Below the pieces are notes generated by a model that ran no database searches, was not told where the DNA came from, and worked only from the letters and a program-made list of their open reading frames with translations. From WHSW01 sp963777775 (GTDB taxonomy: Bacteria > Actinomycetota > Thermoleophilia > Solirubrobacterales > 70-9), in assembly GCA_963777775.1 (NCBI GenBank), contig CAVZRL010000005.1:806001-870000 (forward strand): a DNA stretch of 64,000 bases. Reading direction: 5' to 3'. Each line of letters begins with the position of its first letter. The first letter of the stretch is position 1. Positions 18,188 to 27,510 of the stretch are shown piece after piece. The translations under genes and the position numbers were made by a program.

Positions 18188-18204
18188 ATACCCCACAGGG
18201 GTAT
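18188..18204. promoter_or_regulatory. CsoR/RcnR-family-like operator
   Basis: A perfect 17-base palindrome, ATACCCC-ACA-GGGGTAT, lies 18 bases before the DUF4396 start codon. CsoR-type copper repressors recognise TACCC/GGGTA boxes of this form. The site overlaps the expected core promoter or leader, so repression released by Cu(I) (or another signal sensed by a CsoR paralogue) is the simplest reading. No csoR gene lies in the window. Confidence 0.65.
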
Positions 18205-18222
18205 GTGCTACCGTGCGCGCCG

Positions 18223-18795
18223 ATGGAAGCCGCAGCGCACGAGCACCACGAAATGCCCGCCGAGGGCGCGGCGCTGACCGGGATCGCGGTCAGCGCCACC
18301 CTGCACTGTCTGACCGGGTGCGCGATCGGCGAGGTGGCCGGGGTCGCGATCGGGACCGCGGCGGGGTTCTCGGACGCGGCGACGATCGTGCTCGCCATCG
18401 TTCTCGCCTTCCTCTTCGGCTACGCGTTGACCAGCCTGCCGCTGCTGCGCGCCGGCATGGCGCTCGCGGCGGTGATTCCGATCGCGCTCGCCTCCGACAC
18501 GCTCTCGATCGCGACCATGGAGGTGGTCGACAACGTGATCCTGCTCGTAATCCCCGGCGCGATGGAGGCGGGGCTCGGCGACCTGCTGTTCTGGGGCAGC
18601 CTCGCGTTCGCGCTCGCGGTCGCCTTCGTGCTCACGGTGCCGGTCAACCGCTGGCTGATCGGCCGTGGCAAGGGCCACTGCGCGGTGCACGAGACCGGGA
18701 TCCACGGAGGCCCGCCGATCAAGCTGGTCGGCGTGCTGACCGCCGCCGCGGCGATCTTCGGGACCGCGGTCCTGCTCGCCGAGGCACTCGCATGA
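18223..18795 (+). CDS. DUF4396 membrane protein, possibly copper-related
   Basis: The start ATG 18223 follows the CsoR-like box closely. The 190-residue protein has a His/Met-rich N-terminus (AHEHHEM), a helix with two cysteines in HCLTGC (near residues 32-37) and four further hydrophobic helices; a late segment has RGKGHCAVHETG. Cys/His/Met in or next to membrane helices fit metal handling. DUF4396 has no established function that I know of, so a role in copper traffic is inferred from these residues and the operator. Confidence 0.75.
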   Translation: MEAAAHEHHEMPAEGAALTGIAVSATLHCLTGCAIGEVAGVAIGTAAGFSDAATIVLAIVLAFLFGYALTSLPLLRAGMALAAVIPIALASDTLSIATMEVVDNVILLVIPGAMEAGLGDLLFWGSLAFALAVAFVLTVPVNRWLIGRGKGHCAVHETGIHGGPPIKLVGVLTAAAAIFGTAVLLAEALA

Positions 18796-18855
18796 GCCGC
18801 ATCGACGCGCCGCTTTAGCCCGATTGAGCGCCGGTCGGGCGGGTATAAGGACCCC

Positions 18856-19218
18856 ATGTCCGCCCTGCTGCTCATCCTCATCATCATCTTCGGGATCGTG
18901 CTCATCGTCCTGATCGCGAGCGCGCTGATCCGCCGGGCCGCGGCCCGCGAGGCCGAGCGCCGGCGCCTGCGCAGCGAGGCGGGCGCGCATCGCGAGCAGG
19001 CCGACGCCAACGTCTCACGGGCCCAGGAGCTCAGCGGCGAGGCCGACGTCCACCGGCGCCAGGCAGCCGAGCACGCGCAGCGGGCCGACGAGCACGCCGC
19101 GGCGGCGAGCGAGCACGGCGAGACGGCCGAGGACCTCGAGCGCCGGCAGCAGACCGCCGGCAGGTCGGCTGCCTTTCACGACGAGCAGGCGGCCGAGCGC
19201 GAGCAGAAGCTCGACTGA
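18856..19218 (+). CDS. Small membrane-anchored coiled-coil protein
   Basis: The 120-residue product starts with a very hydrophobic helix (MSALLLILIIIFGIVLIVLI). The rest is a highly charged alpha-helical stretch with heptad-like Ala/Glu/His/Gln repeats (AREAERRRLRSEAGAHREQA and onward), predicted to form a coiled coil on the cytoplasmic side. I do not recognise a named family. It resembles short actinobacterial envelope proteins of unknown role. It is followed at once by a terminator. Confidence 0.6.
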   Translation: MSALLLILIIIFGIVLIVLIASALIRRAAAREAERRRLRSEAGAHREQADANVSRAQELSGEADVHRRQAAEHAQRADEHAAAASEHGETAEDLERRQQTAGRSAAFHDEQAAEREQKLD

Positions 19219-19257
19219 CGGGGTTCCGCCCCGTCTAACCGCTCGCTGCGGCTTTTT
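19217..19257 (+). terminator. Intrinsic terminator after the coiled-coil gene
   Basis: A GACGGGG/CCCCGTC stem with a 5-base loop overlaps the stop codon. It is followed by a short CCGC/GCGG stem and the run CTTTTT (19252-19257). This is one of the few intrinsic terminators in the window with a T-tract. Confidence 0.65.
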
Positions 19258-19347
19258 ATCCGGGCGGACAAACGGGCGCCGCGACCCGGCCTCTAACCTG
19301 ACCAGCTTCAGCGCCAGCCAGCGAGCAGCAGGAGGAACGCCCGAACC

Positions 19348-21492
<2,145 letters not shown>

Positions 21493-21607
21493 GCCGGCGC
21501 GCGGGCACGTAAGCGGGTTAGCCGGGCCAGGTGCGGGTATACCGCTAATAGCGGGATTCCGCGCCGCGGATCCGATCGCACCCCCCCGTCCCCCCCGAGG
21601 AGGAGAG

Positions 21608-22237
21608 ATGGCCCAGCAGACCAGAGGCGGCTCGAGCCGCACCAAGAAGGCTTCGAGTCGCAGCTCGACCAACAGTCGCTCGAAGACGCGCAGTTCAACC
21701 AACGGCCGTTCGACTGCGAAGCCGCGGTCGAGCTCGCGCTCGCAGAGCAGCCGCTCAGCCGGCAGCCGGTCCCAGGCCCGTCGCTCGACGACCAAGGCCA
21801 AGAGCGGCGCCTCGAAGCGCCGCAGCCCCTCGAGCCGCAGCCGCAGCTCCGCGCAGAGCAAGGGCACGGTCGAGCAGGCGAGGGATGCGACGGTCGAGAG
21901 CGCGCAGAGCGCCGGCAGCACGATCGCGGCGACGGCGAAGAAGCTGAGGACCCCCGCCCTTGCCGCGGGCGCCGGGATCGCCGGGATCGCCGGTGGGATC
22001 GCGCTCAGCCATCGCGATCGCCGGCCGAAGGTGCTCGGCGTTCCGATGCCGAAGCTGAACGGGGCCCAGGCGGCGTCGAAGAACGTCGCCGAGGCCGCCA
22101 AGCACGTCGGCTCGTTCGCCGAGAAGGCGGGCGAGCTCGCAACCGAGGTGCGGACCACGCGCGAGGCGATCGAGCACAACGGCAAGCGCCGCTCGCCGGT
22201 CGAGGTCGTGCTGCAGGGCCTGACCTCGCGCCGGTAG
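21608..22237 (+). CDS. Ser/Arg/Lys-rich basic protein with short hydrophobic segment
   Basis: The 209-residue product has a low-complexity N-terminal half (to about residue 90) made almost only of Ser, Arg, Lys, Thr and Gln with many SR/RS steps. A short Ala/Gly hydrophobic helix follows (AAGAGIAGIAGGIAL, about residues 118-132) and then an amphipathic helix region (KNVAEAAKHVGSFAEKAGE). The start is ATG with AGGAGGAG upstream. The N-terminus looks like a nucleic-acid-binding tail; the hydrophobic part may attach it to the membrane. I know of no named family. A small CCGCT/AGCGG palindrome lies upstream at 21542-21554. Confidence 0.6.
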   Translation: MAQQTRGGSSRTKKASSRSSTNSRSKTRSSTNGRSTAKPRSSSRSQSSRSAGSRSQARRSTTKAKSGASKRRSPSSRSRSSAQSKGTVEQARDATVESAQSAGSTIAATAKKLRTPALAAGAGIAGIAGGIALSHRDRRPKVLGVPMPKLNGAQAASKNVAEAAKHVGSFAEKAGELATEVRTTREAIEHNGKRRSPVEVVLQGLTSRR

Positions 22238-22262
22238 GAACCGAACGCGCTGAACGGGGCCG

Positions 22263-22277
22263 CCGCGCGAAGCGCGG
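22263..22277. terminator. GC hairpin after the SR-rich gene
   Basis: CCGCGC-GAA-GCGCGG lies 26 bases after the stop and 24 bases before the next start. There is no T-run, so it may be a weak or Rho-assisted terminator, or just a GC palindrome. Confidence 0.35.
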
Positions 22278-22300
22278 CCGAGGATGAGAAGCTGCCCGCG

Positions 22301-22753
22301 ATGGGCTATCTCGACCTCGTCGATCGAAGCTGGCCGCTGCTGCGGCGGTTGATGGGCGTGCACACGTTCGCCTACCGGGCGAGCGGCGGCCGGATCGGGC
22401 AGCGGCTGCCGGGTATCAGCGCGCCGATCCTGCTCCTCGACCACGTCGGCGCCCGCAGCGGCACCAAGCGCACCTCGGCGCTGCTCTACCTCGCCGACGG
22501 CGACGACCTCGTGATCGTCGCCTCCAAGGGCGGCCATCCCAAGAACCCGGCCTGGTTTCACAACCTCGTCGCCCACCCCGACACGAGCGTGCAGGTCGGC
22601 CGCGAGCGCCGGGCCGTGCACGCCCGGATCGCGACCGCCGAGGAGCGCGAGCGGCTCTGGCCGCTGGTGGTCGAGAGCTATTCCGCCTACGCGGACTACC
22701 AGCAGCGCAGCAAGGGCCGCGAGATCCCGCTCGTCGTGCTCGAGCCGCGCTGA
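22301..22753 (+). CDS. Deazaflavin (F420)-dependent nitroreductase/quinone reductase family (Ddn-like)
   Basis: The 150-residue protein matches the DUF385/Ddn family: ILLLDHVGARSGTKRTSALLYLADGDDLVIVASKGG, then HPKNPAWFHNLVAHPDTSVQVG. In Mycobacterium tuberculosis Ddn uses F420H2 to reduce quinones and nitroimidazoles. This implies that the host makes coenzyme F420, consistent with an actinobacterium. It is a single-domain enzyme, probably at the membrane surface. It stands between unrelated genes on the same strand. Confidence 0.88.
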   Translation: MGYLDLVDRSWPLLRRLMGVHTFAYRASGGRIGQRLPGISAPILLLDHVGARSGTKRTSALLYLADGDDLVIVASKGGHPKNPAWFHNLVAHPDTSVQVGRERRAVHARIATAEERERLWPLVVESYSAYADYQQRSKGREIPLVVLEPR

Positions 22754-22825
22754 GCCGCACGCCGCGGTCCAGGCCGGCGCGGAGCCTTCAAGCTTCGCGG
22801 CCCAGCTCCCGATCTATGCCAAGGA

Positions 22826-23947
22826 ATGGCCGAGCATGGCTACGCGGAGACGATTCCCGTCCTCGGACGGCGCCGTGCCGCCCGCGCGGAGGGCGCGTCG
22901 CGGACGCAGGTGGTCGAGCGCGAGGGCTCCTGGCTGTGCCCGACGCCCGCCGACCGCGAGCGGATGCTCGACATGGACCGCCGGCTCGCCCCCGTCCGCC
23001 GGGCGACGCTCGCGATCCTCGCCCTCGCGGCGCTGTTCGGCACCCACTGGCTCGGCTGGTGGACGCTGGCGCCGCTGCTCGGCGCCGCGGCCGTGTTCGC
23101 GCTCGGCGCCCGGCTCAGCGCCCGGGTCGAGCGCCCCGAGCACGTCCTCTTCGCCGCCTGGGTCGGGGCGGAGGTGGTGATCGCAGCGACTGTCGCGATC
23201 GCCGGGATCGAGTCCGACATGCTCTCCTGGCTGGCGATCCCGGTGATCACGCTCGGGGCCCGGTTTTCGATGCGGGGGGTGATCGCCGGCGCCGCGATCG
23301 CGCTGGCGCTGATGGTCGGGGTCGCGTTCGCGACCGACGCAGCGGCGGTGATTGACTGGCCGGCGCTGCTGGTCGCACCGGCGGCGGTGCTGGTCTCGGT
23401 CGCGGTGCTCTCGACCGCGCTGATGCGCTCCGACCTCCAGCATCGCGACGAGGCTGTGCTCGATCAGCTCACCGGGATGCTGAATCGCAACTCGCTCGCC
23501 CGGCGCGCGGTCGAGCTCGAGCAGCAGTCGGCGATCACCGGCGAGCCGGTCGGCGTCGTGATCGGCGACATCGACCACTTCAAGCAATTCAACGACGCCC
23601 ACGGGCACGCGGCCGGCGACGGGGTGCTGACCGACGTCGCGTACACGATCCGCAAGCAGCTACGCGCCTTCGACCTCGCCTACCGGCTCGGCGGCGAGGA
23701 GTTCCTGATCGTGATCCCGGGCGCCGACCTCGAGTCCGCCCGCCGGCTCTCGGTGAAGCTCTGCCGGGTGATCGCTGCCGAGCATCTCGGCGGCTTCGGC
23801 GTCACGATGAGCTTCGGCGTCGGTGCGACATGCCACGGGGAACGGTTCGACTACGAGCGCGTCTTCGAGCAGGCCGACGCGGCGCTGTACGAGGCGAAGC
23901 GGACCGGGCGCAACCGCGTCGTCGCGGCCCCGCCGGCGGCCGACTAG
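22826..23947 (+). CDS. Membrane diguanylate cyclase (GGDEF)
   Basis: The 373-residue protein has about six hydrophobic helices (residues 55-195) and then a GGDEF domain. The active-site motif is GGEEF (about residue 290) with the inhibitory-site RAFD five residues before it. DQLTGMLNRNSL opens the domain and the end has ALYEAKRTGRN. It should make c-di-GMP and be feedback-inhibited by it. The membrane part may sense a signal. A downstream HD-GYP gene at 27.5 kb could be an opposing activity. An ATG preceded directly by AAGGA makes the exact start uncertain. Confidence 0.9.
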   Translation: MAEHGYAETIPVLGRRRAARAEGASRTQVVEREGSWLCPTPADRERMLDMDRRLAPVRRATLAILALAALFGTHWLGWWTLAPLLGAAAVFALGARLSARVERPEHVLFAAWVGAEVVIAATVAIAGIESDMLSWLAIPVITLGARFSMRGVIAGAAIALALMVGVAFATDAAAVIDWPALLVAPAAVLVSVAVLSTALMRSDLQHRDEAVLDQLTGMLNRNSLARRAVELEQQSAITGEPVGVVIGDIDHFKQFNDAHGHAAGDGVLTDVAYTIRKQLRAFDLAYRLGGEEFLIVIPGADLESARRLSVKLCRVIAAEHLGGFGVTMSFGVGATCHGERFDYERVFEQADAALYEAKRTGRNRVVAAPPAAD

Positions 23948-24354
23948 CGCCGCTTCTTGGTCTTCGCGCCCTTGGCCGAGCTCTTCGGCTCGGCCTCGAT
24001 CCGGCGCCGGGCCTTCATCACCGCGGGCACCGAGCAGCGCACGACCTTGGCGATCTCGCCGTTGGGACGGTCGGGGTCGCGGCGGATCTCGAACTCGATC
24101 AGCGCCTGGGCGCGAAGCTTGGCCCGCTCCTCACGGGTCGCCCCCTCGGGAGCGGTCTCGTTCGCGGCCTCGGCCGCGATCGCGCGCCGGCACTGCAGGC
24201 AGTGCGCCTTGTCGCCGCGTCGCGTCCACCCCGCCGGCGGGCCCTTGCTCTCGTAGCCGGGCATCCACTTGATCTTCACCTCGCAACGGTCACAACACCA
24301 TGAGCGGGTGTGGCCGTTCTTGCGGGCGGGGGTGGTGGCGGTGGCTGTCGACAT
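23944..24354 (-). CDS. Small zinc-ribbon / helical DNA- or RNA-binding protein
   Basis: From ATG 24352-24354 the product has 136 residues. Two Cys pairs (WCCDRCEVKI near residue 20 and HCLQCRRAI near residue 53) make a zinc ribbon. A helical, very basic C-terminus follows (NGEIAKVVRCSVPAVMKARRRI ... KSSAKGAKTKKRR) that looks like a small helix-turn-helix plus tail. The gene carries the same structured leader as the neighbouring DEAD-box helicase, also on the minus strand, suggesting shared control and a possible joint role in RNA metabolism. Confidence 0.65.
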   Translation of the reverse strand: MSTATATTPARKNGHTRSWCCDRCEVKIKWMPGYESKGPPAGWTRRGDKAHCLQCRRAIAAEAANETAPEGATREERAKLRAQALIEFEIRRDPDRPNGEIAKVVRCSVPAVMKARRRIEAEPKSSAKGAKTKKRR

Positions 24355-24443
24355 CGGCGTGCGTTGACTCCTTGTGGGCGCTTGGGGCGGTAAAGCAAGA
24401 GGTCCTGGGACCCCGCAAGCGCTGACAGGTGCGCGCGGTGGTG

Positions 24444-24476
24444 CGGAACTCCTCGGGCGCCAGCCAGGCAACCCGA
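24444..24476 (-). promoter_or_regulatory. Shared 5' leader hairpin, copy A (zinc-ribbon gene)
   Basis: Read on the minus strand, TCGGGTTGCC pairs with GGCGCCCGA (one bulged base, 5-base loop) and is followed directly by GGAGTTCCG. The same block occurs before the helicase gene. It lies about 90 bases before the start codon, well inside a probable 5' UTR. Both leaders also share the ribosome-binding segment CACAAGGAGT. A cis-acting RNA element is inferred. Confidence 0.6.
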
Positions 24477-24518
24477 CCCAGGCAGGATAGCAAAATCCGG
24501 ACTTCGTGACGTTTGTCT

Positions 24519-25694
24519 CTAGCGCCGCCTGCGGCGCTGGCGGCGGGCCGTCCGGGGCTCCCCGTCATGCCCCGAACCGCCTCCTCGAGCGGGTGCCTGG
24601 TGCCCGAACTCGGTCGCCAGCCCGAGGCTGGAGGCGATCTTTCGCATCTCCGCGTGCTGGTCGGGGAGCACGAAGCTGACCCCGGCGCCGTCGCGCCCGG
24701 CGCGGCCGGATCGGCCGACCCGGTGCACGTAGGCGTCGCGGTCACCCGGAGCGTCGTAGTTGATCACGTGGGTGATCTCCTCGACGTCGATTCCGCGCGC
24801 GGCGACGTCGGTCGCGACCAGGGTGTCGACCCGGCCGCTGGCGAAGCTCGCCAGGGCACGCTGGCGTTGGCTCTGCGACTTGTTGCCGTGCATCGCCACC
24901 GCCTCGACGTCGTGCTGGCCGAGCCGGCGCACGAGCCGGTCCGCGCCACGCTTGGTGCGCACGAAGACCAGCGTCCGGCCGCGCTCGGCGTCGCGCAGCT
25001 CGGCGACCAGGGCCCCGACCTTGTCGGTGTGCTCGAGGTGGACGAAGCGGTGCTCGACCTCTCCGCTCTCCTCCTGCACGGGCTCGTGGACGTGGCGGCG
25101 CGCATCGCTCGTGTAGGCGCGGGCGACCTTGCCGGGCGCGGCCTCGAGCGTCGCCGAGAAGAACAGCGTCTGGCGGTCGCCCGGGGTCCGGGCGACGATC
25201 CGGTCGACGGCCGGCTTGAAGCCCATGTCGAGCATCCGGTCGGCCTCGTCGATGACCAGGACCCGGACGTGGTCGAGGCTGAACGCGCGACGCTGGAGCA
25301 GGTCCTCGAGCCGGCCCGGGGTGGCGACGATGATCTGCGCCCGGGCGGCCCGCCTGGCCTGCTTCTCGAGCCCGACCCCGCCGTAGACAGGGGCGACCGA
25401 GAGCCCGCGCGCGGCGGCGATCTCGCTCAGCTCGTCGACGATCTGCAGGGCGAGCTCACGGGTCGGTGCGAGGATCAGTGCCGCCGGATTGGGGTCGTCG
25501 GCCTCGATCAGGTCGACGAGCGGGACGCCGAAGGCGAGCGTCTTGCCCGACCCGGTCGGCGATTGGACGAGCACGTCGTCCCCGTCGAGGACGTCCTCGA
25601 TCACGAGCTTCTGGATTGCGAACGGCGCGGTGATCCCGCGCTTGCGAAGAGCGCCCGCGACAGGGCGCGATACGCCGAGATCGGCGAAAGACAT
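24519..25694 (-). CDS. DEAD-box RNA helicase
   Basis: From ATG 25692-25694 the product has 391 residues with all core motifs: Q motif region (GITAPFAIQKLVIEDVL), motif I SPTGSGKT, Ia APTREL, Ib TPGR, II DEAD, III SAT and VI HRVGRSGRAGR. A basic tail (RTARRQRRRRR) follows. Such helicases remodel RNA or ribosome precursors, often in the cold. The translated frame continues upstream of the ATG, but the leader hairpin and an AAGGAGT site 9-10 bases before the ATG fix the start. Confidence 0.93.
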   Translation of the reverse strand: MSFADLGVSRPVAGALRKRGITAPFAIQKLVIEDVLDGDDVLVQSPTGSGKTLAFGVPLVDLIEADDPNPAALILAPTRELALQIVDELSEIAAARGLSVAPVYGGVGLEKQARRAARAQIIVATPGRLEDLLQRRAFSLDHVRVLVIDEADRMLDMGFKPAVDRIVARTPGDRQTLFFSATLEAAPGKVARAYTSDARRHVHEPVQEESGEVEHRFVHLEHTDKVGALVAELRDAERGRTLVFVRTKRGADRLVRRLGQHDVEAVAMHGNKSQSQRQRALASFASGRVDTLVATDVAARGIDVEEITHVINYDAPGDRDAYVHRVGRSGRAGRDGAGVSFVLPDQHAEMRKIASSLGLATEFGHQAPARGGGSGHDGEPRTARRQRRRRR

Positions 25695-25763
25695 TGTGGT
25701 GCAACTCCTTGTGAGTGGTGGGAATCCTGAGACCCGGACGCACTCACGAGTGCACGGAAGAAA

Positions 25764-25795
25764 CGGAACTCCTCGGGCGCCAAAGTGGCACCCGA
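25764..25795 (-). promoter_or_regulatory. Shared 5' leader hairpin, copy B (DEAD-box helicase gene)
   Basis: On the minus strand TCGGGTGCCA pairs with TGGCGCCCGA (ten pairs, one G-U, 3-base loop), followed by GGAGTTCCG. A second small hairpin GCACT/AGTGC follows (25740-25753), then CACAAGGAGT and the ATG. Loop and bulge differ from copy A while pairing is kept, which argues for a functional RNA structure rather than chance. DEAD-box helicase genes are often under leader control in the cold, so a temperature or autoregulatory role is possible. Confidence 0.62.
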
Positions 25796-25965
25796 CGCCG
25801 ATCACGGTAGCAGGCGCTCTGGCCGGCGCCGAGCTCGCGGCGGCGCTGGGCGAATCGACCCAGGCGGGATCCCGAGTAGACTCAGGGGACCGCCGGCTGG
25901 GCCCTTGACCTCCTCCTCCGCCCTCGCGAACCGGCTCCATGCGAGGGGAAGGAAAGGGGTTTGCG

Positions 25966-26346
25966 ATGAGCGAGCCAATGGCCGAGGTGTCGAGCGCAGG
26001 CCAGCGCCGACTCGAGTTGAGCGAGGAGCTGAGCAGATCGTTGGGCTCGATCTGGCAGCGCCACGCGGGCGGCCGGCCGGAGACGACCAGCGTCGAGATC
26101 TCCGGCGACGTGGTCAAGTACGTGATGGAGGGCGCGGTGAGCAGCATCGACACCGAGCCGGCGATCGACGAGTCAGGCGCCGCGGTCGTCCGCTCGCCGA
26201 GCTCGACCCGCTACCAGAACGAGGCGATCGCGGCGGTCCGCCGGATCACCAGGCGCCGGGTGCGCGGCTTTATCCCGAAGCGCGACGAGAAGTCCGATCT
26301 CGCGACCGACACCTACATCCTTGAACCGGTTCACGTCGCGCGCTGA
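25966..26346 (+). CDS. DUF2294 / MpsC-like protein
   Basis: The start ATG 25966 has AAGGAAAGGGG upstream. The 126-residue product has the DUF2294 layout: an N-terminal helix (ELSRSLGSIWQRHAGGRP), a beta hairpin (TTSVEISGDVVKYVMEGAVSS) and the late motif AIAAVRRITRRRVRGFIPKR, ending in LATDTYILEP. The family includes MpsC, linked in Staphylococcus to a membrane-potential-generating system, but most members are uncharacterised. It overlaps the next gene by 26 bases. Confidence 0.7.
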   Translation: MSEPMAEVSSAGQRRLELSEELSRSLGSIWQRHAGGRPETTSVEISGDVVKYVMEGAVSSIDTEPAIDESGAAVVRSPSSTRYQNEAIAAVRRITRRRVRGFIPKRDEKSDLATDTYILEPVHVAR

Positions 26347-27253
26347 CGCCGCGCGAGCTTGGATCGGCCGCCACCCGGTGGCGGTCACTGTCGGCGGCAC
26401 GCTGCTCGTCACCGCAGCGCTCGCGTTCGGCCTCTGGGACAAGCGCGACGAGTTCGCGGCCGCGCTCGGCGACGCCTCGGTCTGGATCCTCTCCGGCGCC
26501 GCCGCACTTCAGGTGCTGTGGCTGATCTCGCGCAGCGAGGCCTGGCACGTGTGCGTCGGCGCGGCCGGCGGCGTGGTCGATCGACGCCGCCTCTACCGCG
26601 CCTCGGCGGTCGGCTACCTCGGCAACCTCTTCAACAGCCACTTCGGGATGGGGGTGAGGATCGCGGCGCTGCGCCGCTCCGCCCCCGAGACCAGCCCCAA
26701 GGTCTCGACCCTGATCACCGCCGAGATGCCGATCATCGTGATCGAGGCGGCACTGGCCGCGATCTGCTCCTTCACCCTGATCGCCCCGCTCGGGCTACCC
26801 TGGTGGGCGCCGGCGATCTTCCTCGGCGTCGCCGCCGCGATCGTGGTCGGGCTGACCAAGCTCGCCAACGGCCGTCGCGACGGGTTCTGGGCCGGGCTCG
26901 CGGTGATGCGCGGCCTCGGCAGCCGCAACCGGATCATCGCCCTGGTCATGTTCGCGACCGGGGCCCAGGTGGTCCGCAACTGGCTCGTGCTCGAGGGGCT
27001 CGACGTCGACGTCTCGATGCTCGACTCGGTCGCGCTCCTGATCGGCACCGCGGTCGTCGGCCTGCTGCCGATCGGCCCGACGCTCGGGGTCGCGACCGCG
27101 GTCCTGATCCTGGGCTCCAACGGCGTCGCCCTGACCGCGGCCGCCGGGGCGCTGCTGACTGCCACCGGAGCGGTCGGGGCCTTGTGCTTTGCCGCCTGGG
27201 CGCTGGTCGACCGGATGCGCCCGTCCGCGCGGCGGGCGATCGCGCCGGCCTAA
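26321..27253 (+). CDS. Flippase-like / lysylphosphatidylglycerol synthase TM-domain family protein
   Basis: The 310-residue protein probably starts at TTG 26321 within the end of the preceding gene. It has about eight hydrophobic helices and matches the LPG_synthase_TM (UPF0104) pattern: YRASAVGYLGNLFNSHFGMGVRIAALRR near residue 95, then a VVGLLPIGPTLGVATA helix near residue 245. Family members include the membrane part of MprF, a lipid flippase, but stand-alone proteins like this lack the tRNA-dependent synthase domain. The lipid handled is unknown. Confidence 0.75.
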   Translation: MNRFTSRADAARAWIGRHPVAVTVGGTLLVTAALAFGLWDKRDEFAAALGDASVWILSGAAALQVLWLISRSEAWHVCVGAAGGVVDRRRLYRASAVGYLGNLFNSHFGMGVRIAALRRSAPETSPKVSTLITAEMPIIVIEAALAAICSFTLIAPLGLPWWAPAIFLGVAAAIVVGLTKLANGRRDGFWAGLAVMRGLGSRNRIIALVMFATGAQVVRNWLVLEGLDVDVSMLDSVALLIGTAVVGLLPIGPTLGVATAVLILGSNGVALTAAAGALLTATGAVGALCFAAWALVDRMRPSARRAIAPA

Positions 27254-27290
27254 CGCTGGGCCAGCGCGTCGGCGGACGGGCCGCGGCGCG

Positions 27291-27378
27291 GCGCTAGGGC
27301 ATATAGCCCCGCGCAGCTGAGGTGATCCACGAAACGGGCTGGCAGAGACTGACGCTGTTTCGCTTTTCGTCCCAAGCG
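27291..27378 (+). repeat. Island repeat R1 (right half)
   Basis: It starts with GCGCTAGGGCATATAG, equivalent to the GACGCTAAGGCATACA core of full copies. The spacer with CAGCTGAGGTGATCCACG follows, then the right hairpin CGCTT/AAGCG (27361-27378). The left half is absent. It marks the left edge of the repeat-rich island, between the flippase-like gene and the HD-GYP gene. Confidence 0.65.
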
Positions 27379-27510
27379 GTATTAGCGGCGAGTCAGAAAT
27401 GCGGCTCGGAAGCTGAGGAGTACGCTTGGCACAGCTGCCCAAGGGGCTCTCTCGTCCTTTCTCCCCTTCTGAGCGGTGCTCTACGAGAGGGGACGAGGAA
27501 GAGGTCGGCC

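Noticed and set aside
21542..21554. CCGCT-AAT-AGCGG as an operator of the SR-rich gene
   Set aside because: Only 5-base GC-rich arms, easily due to chance, and no regulator nearby.
27246..27300. GCCTAACGC ... GCGCTAGGGC as an integron attC end
   Set aside because: One copy only, imperfect pairing, and the left part overlaps the end of the flippase-like gene (stop at 27251-27253).
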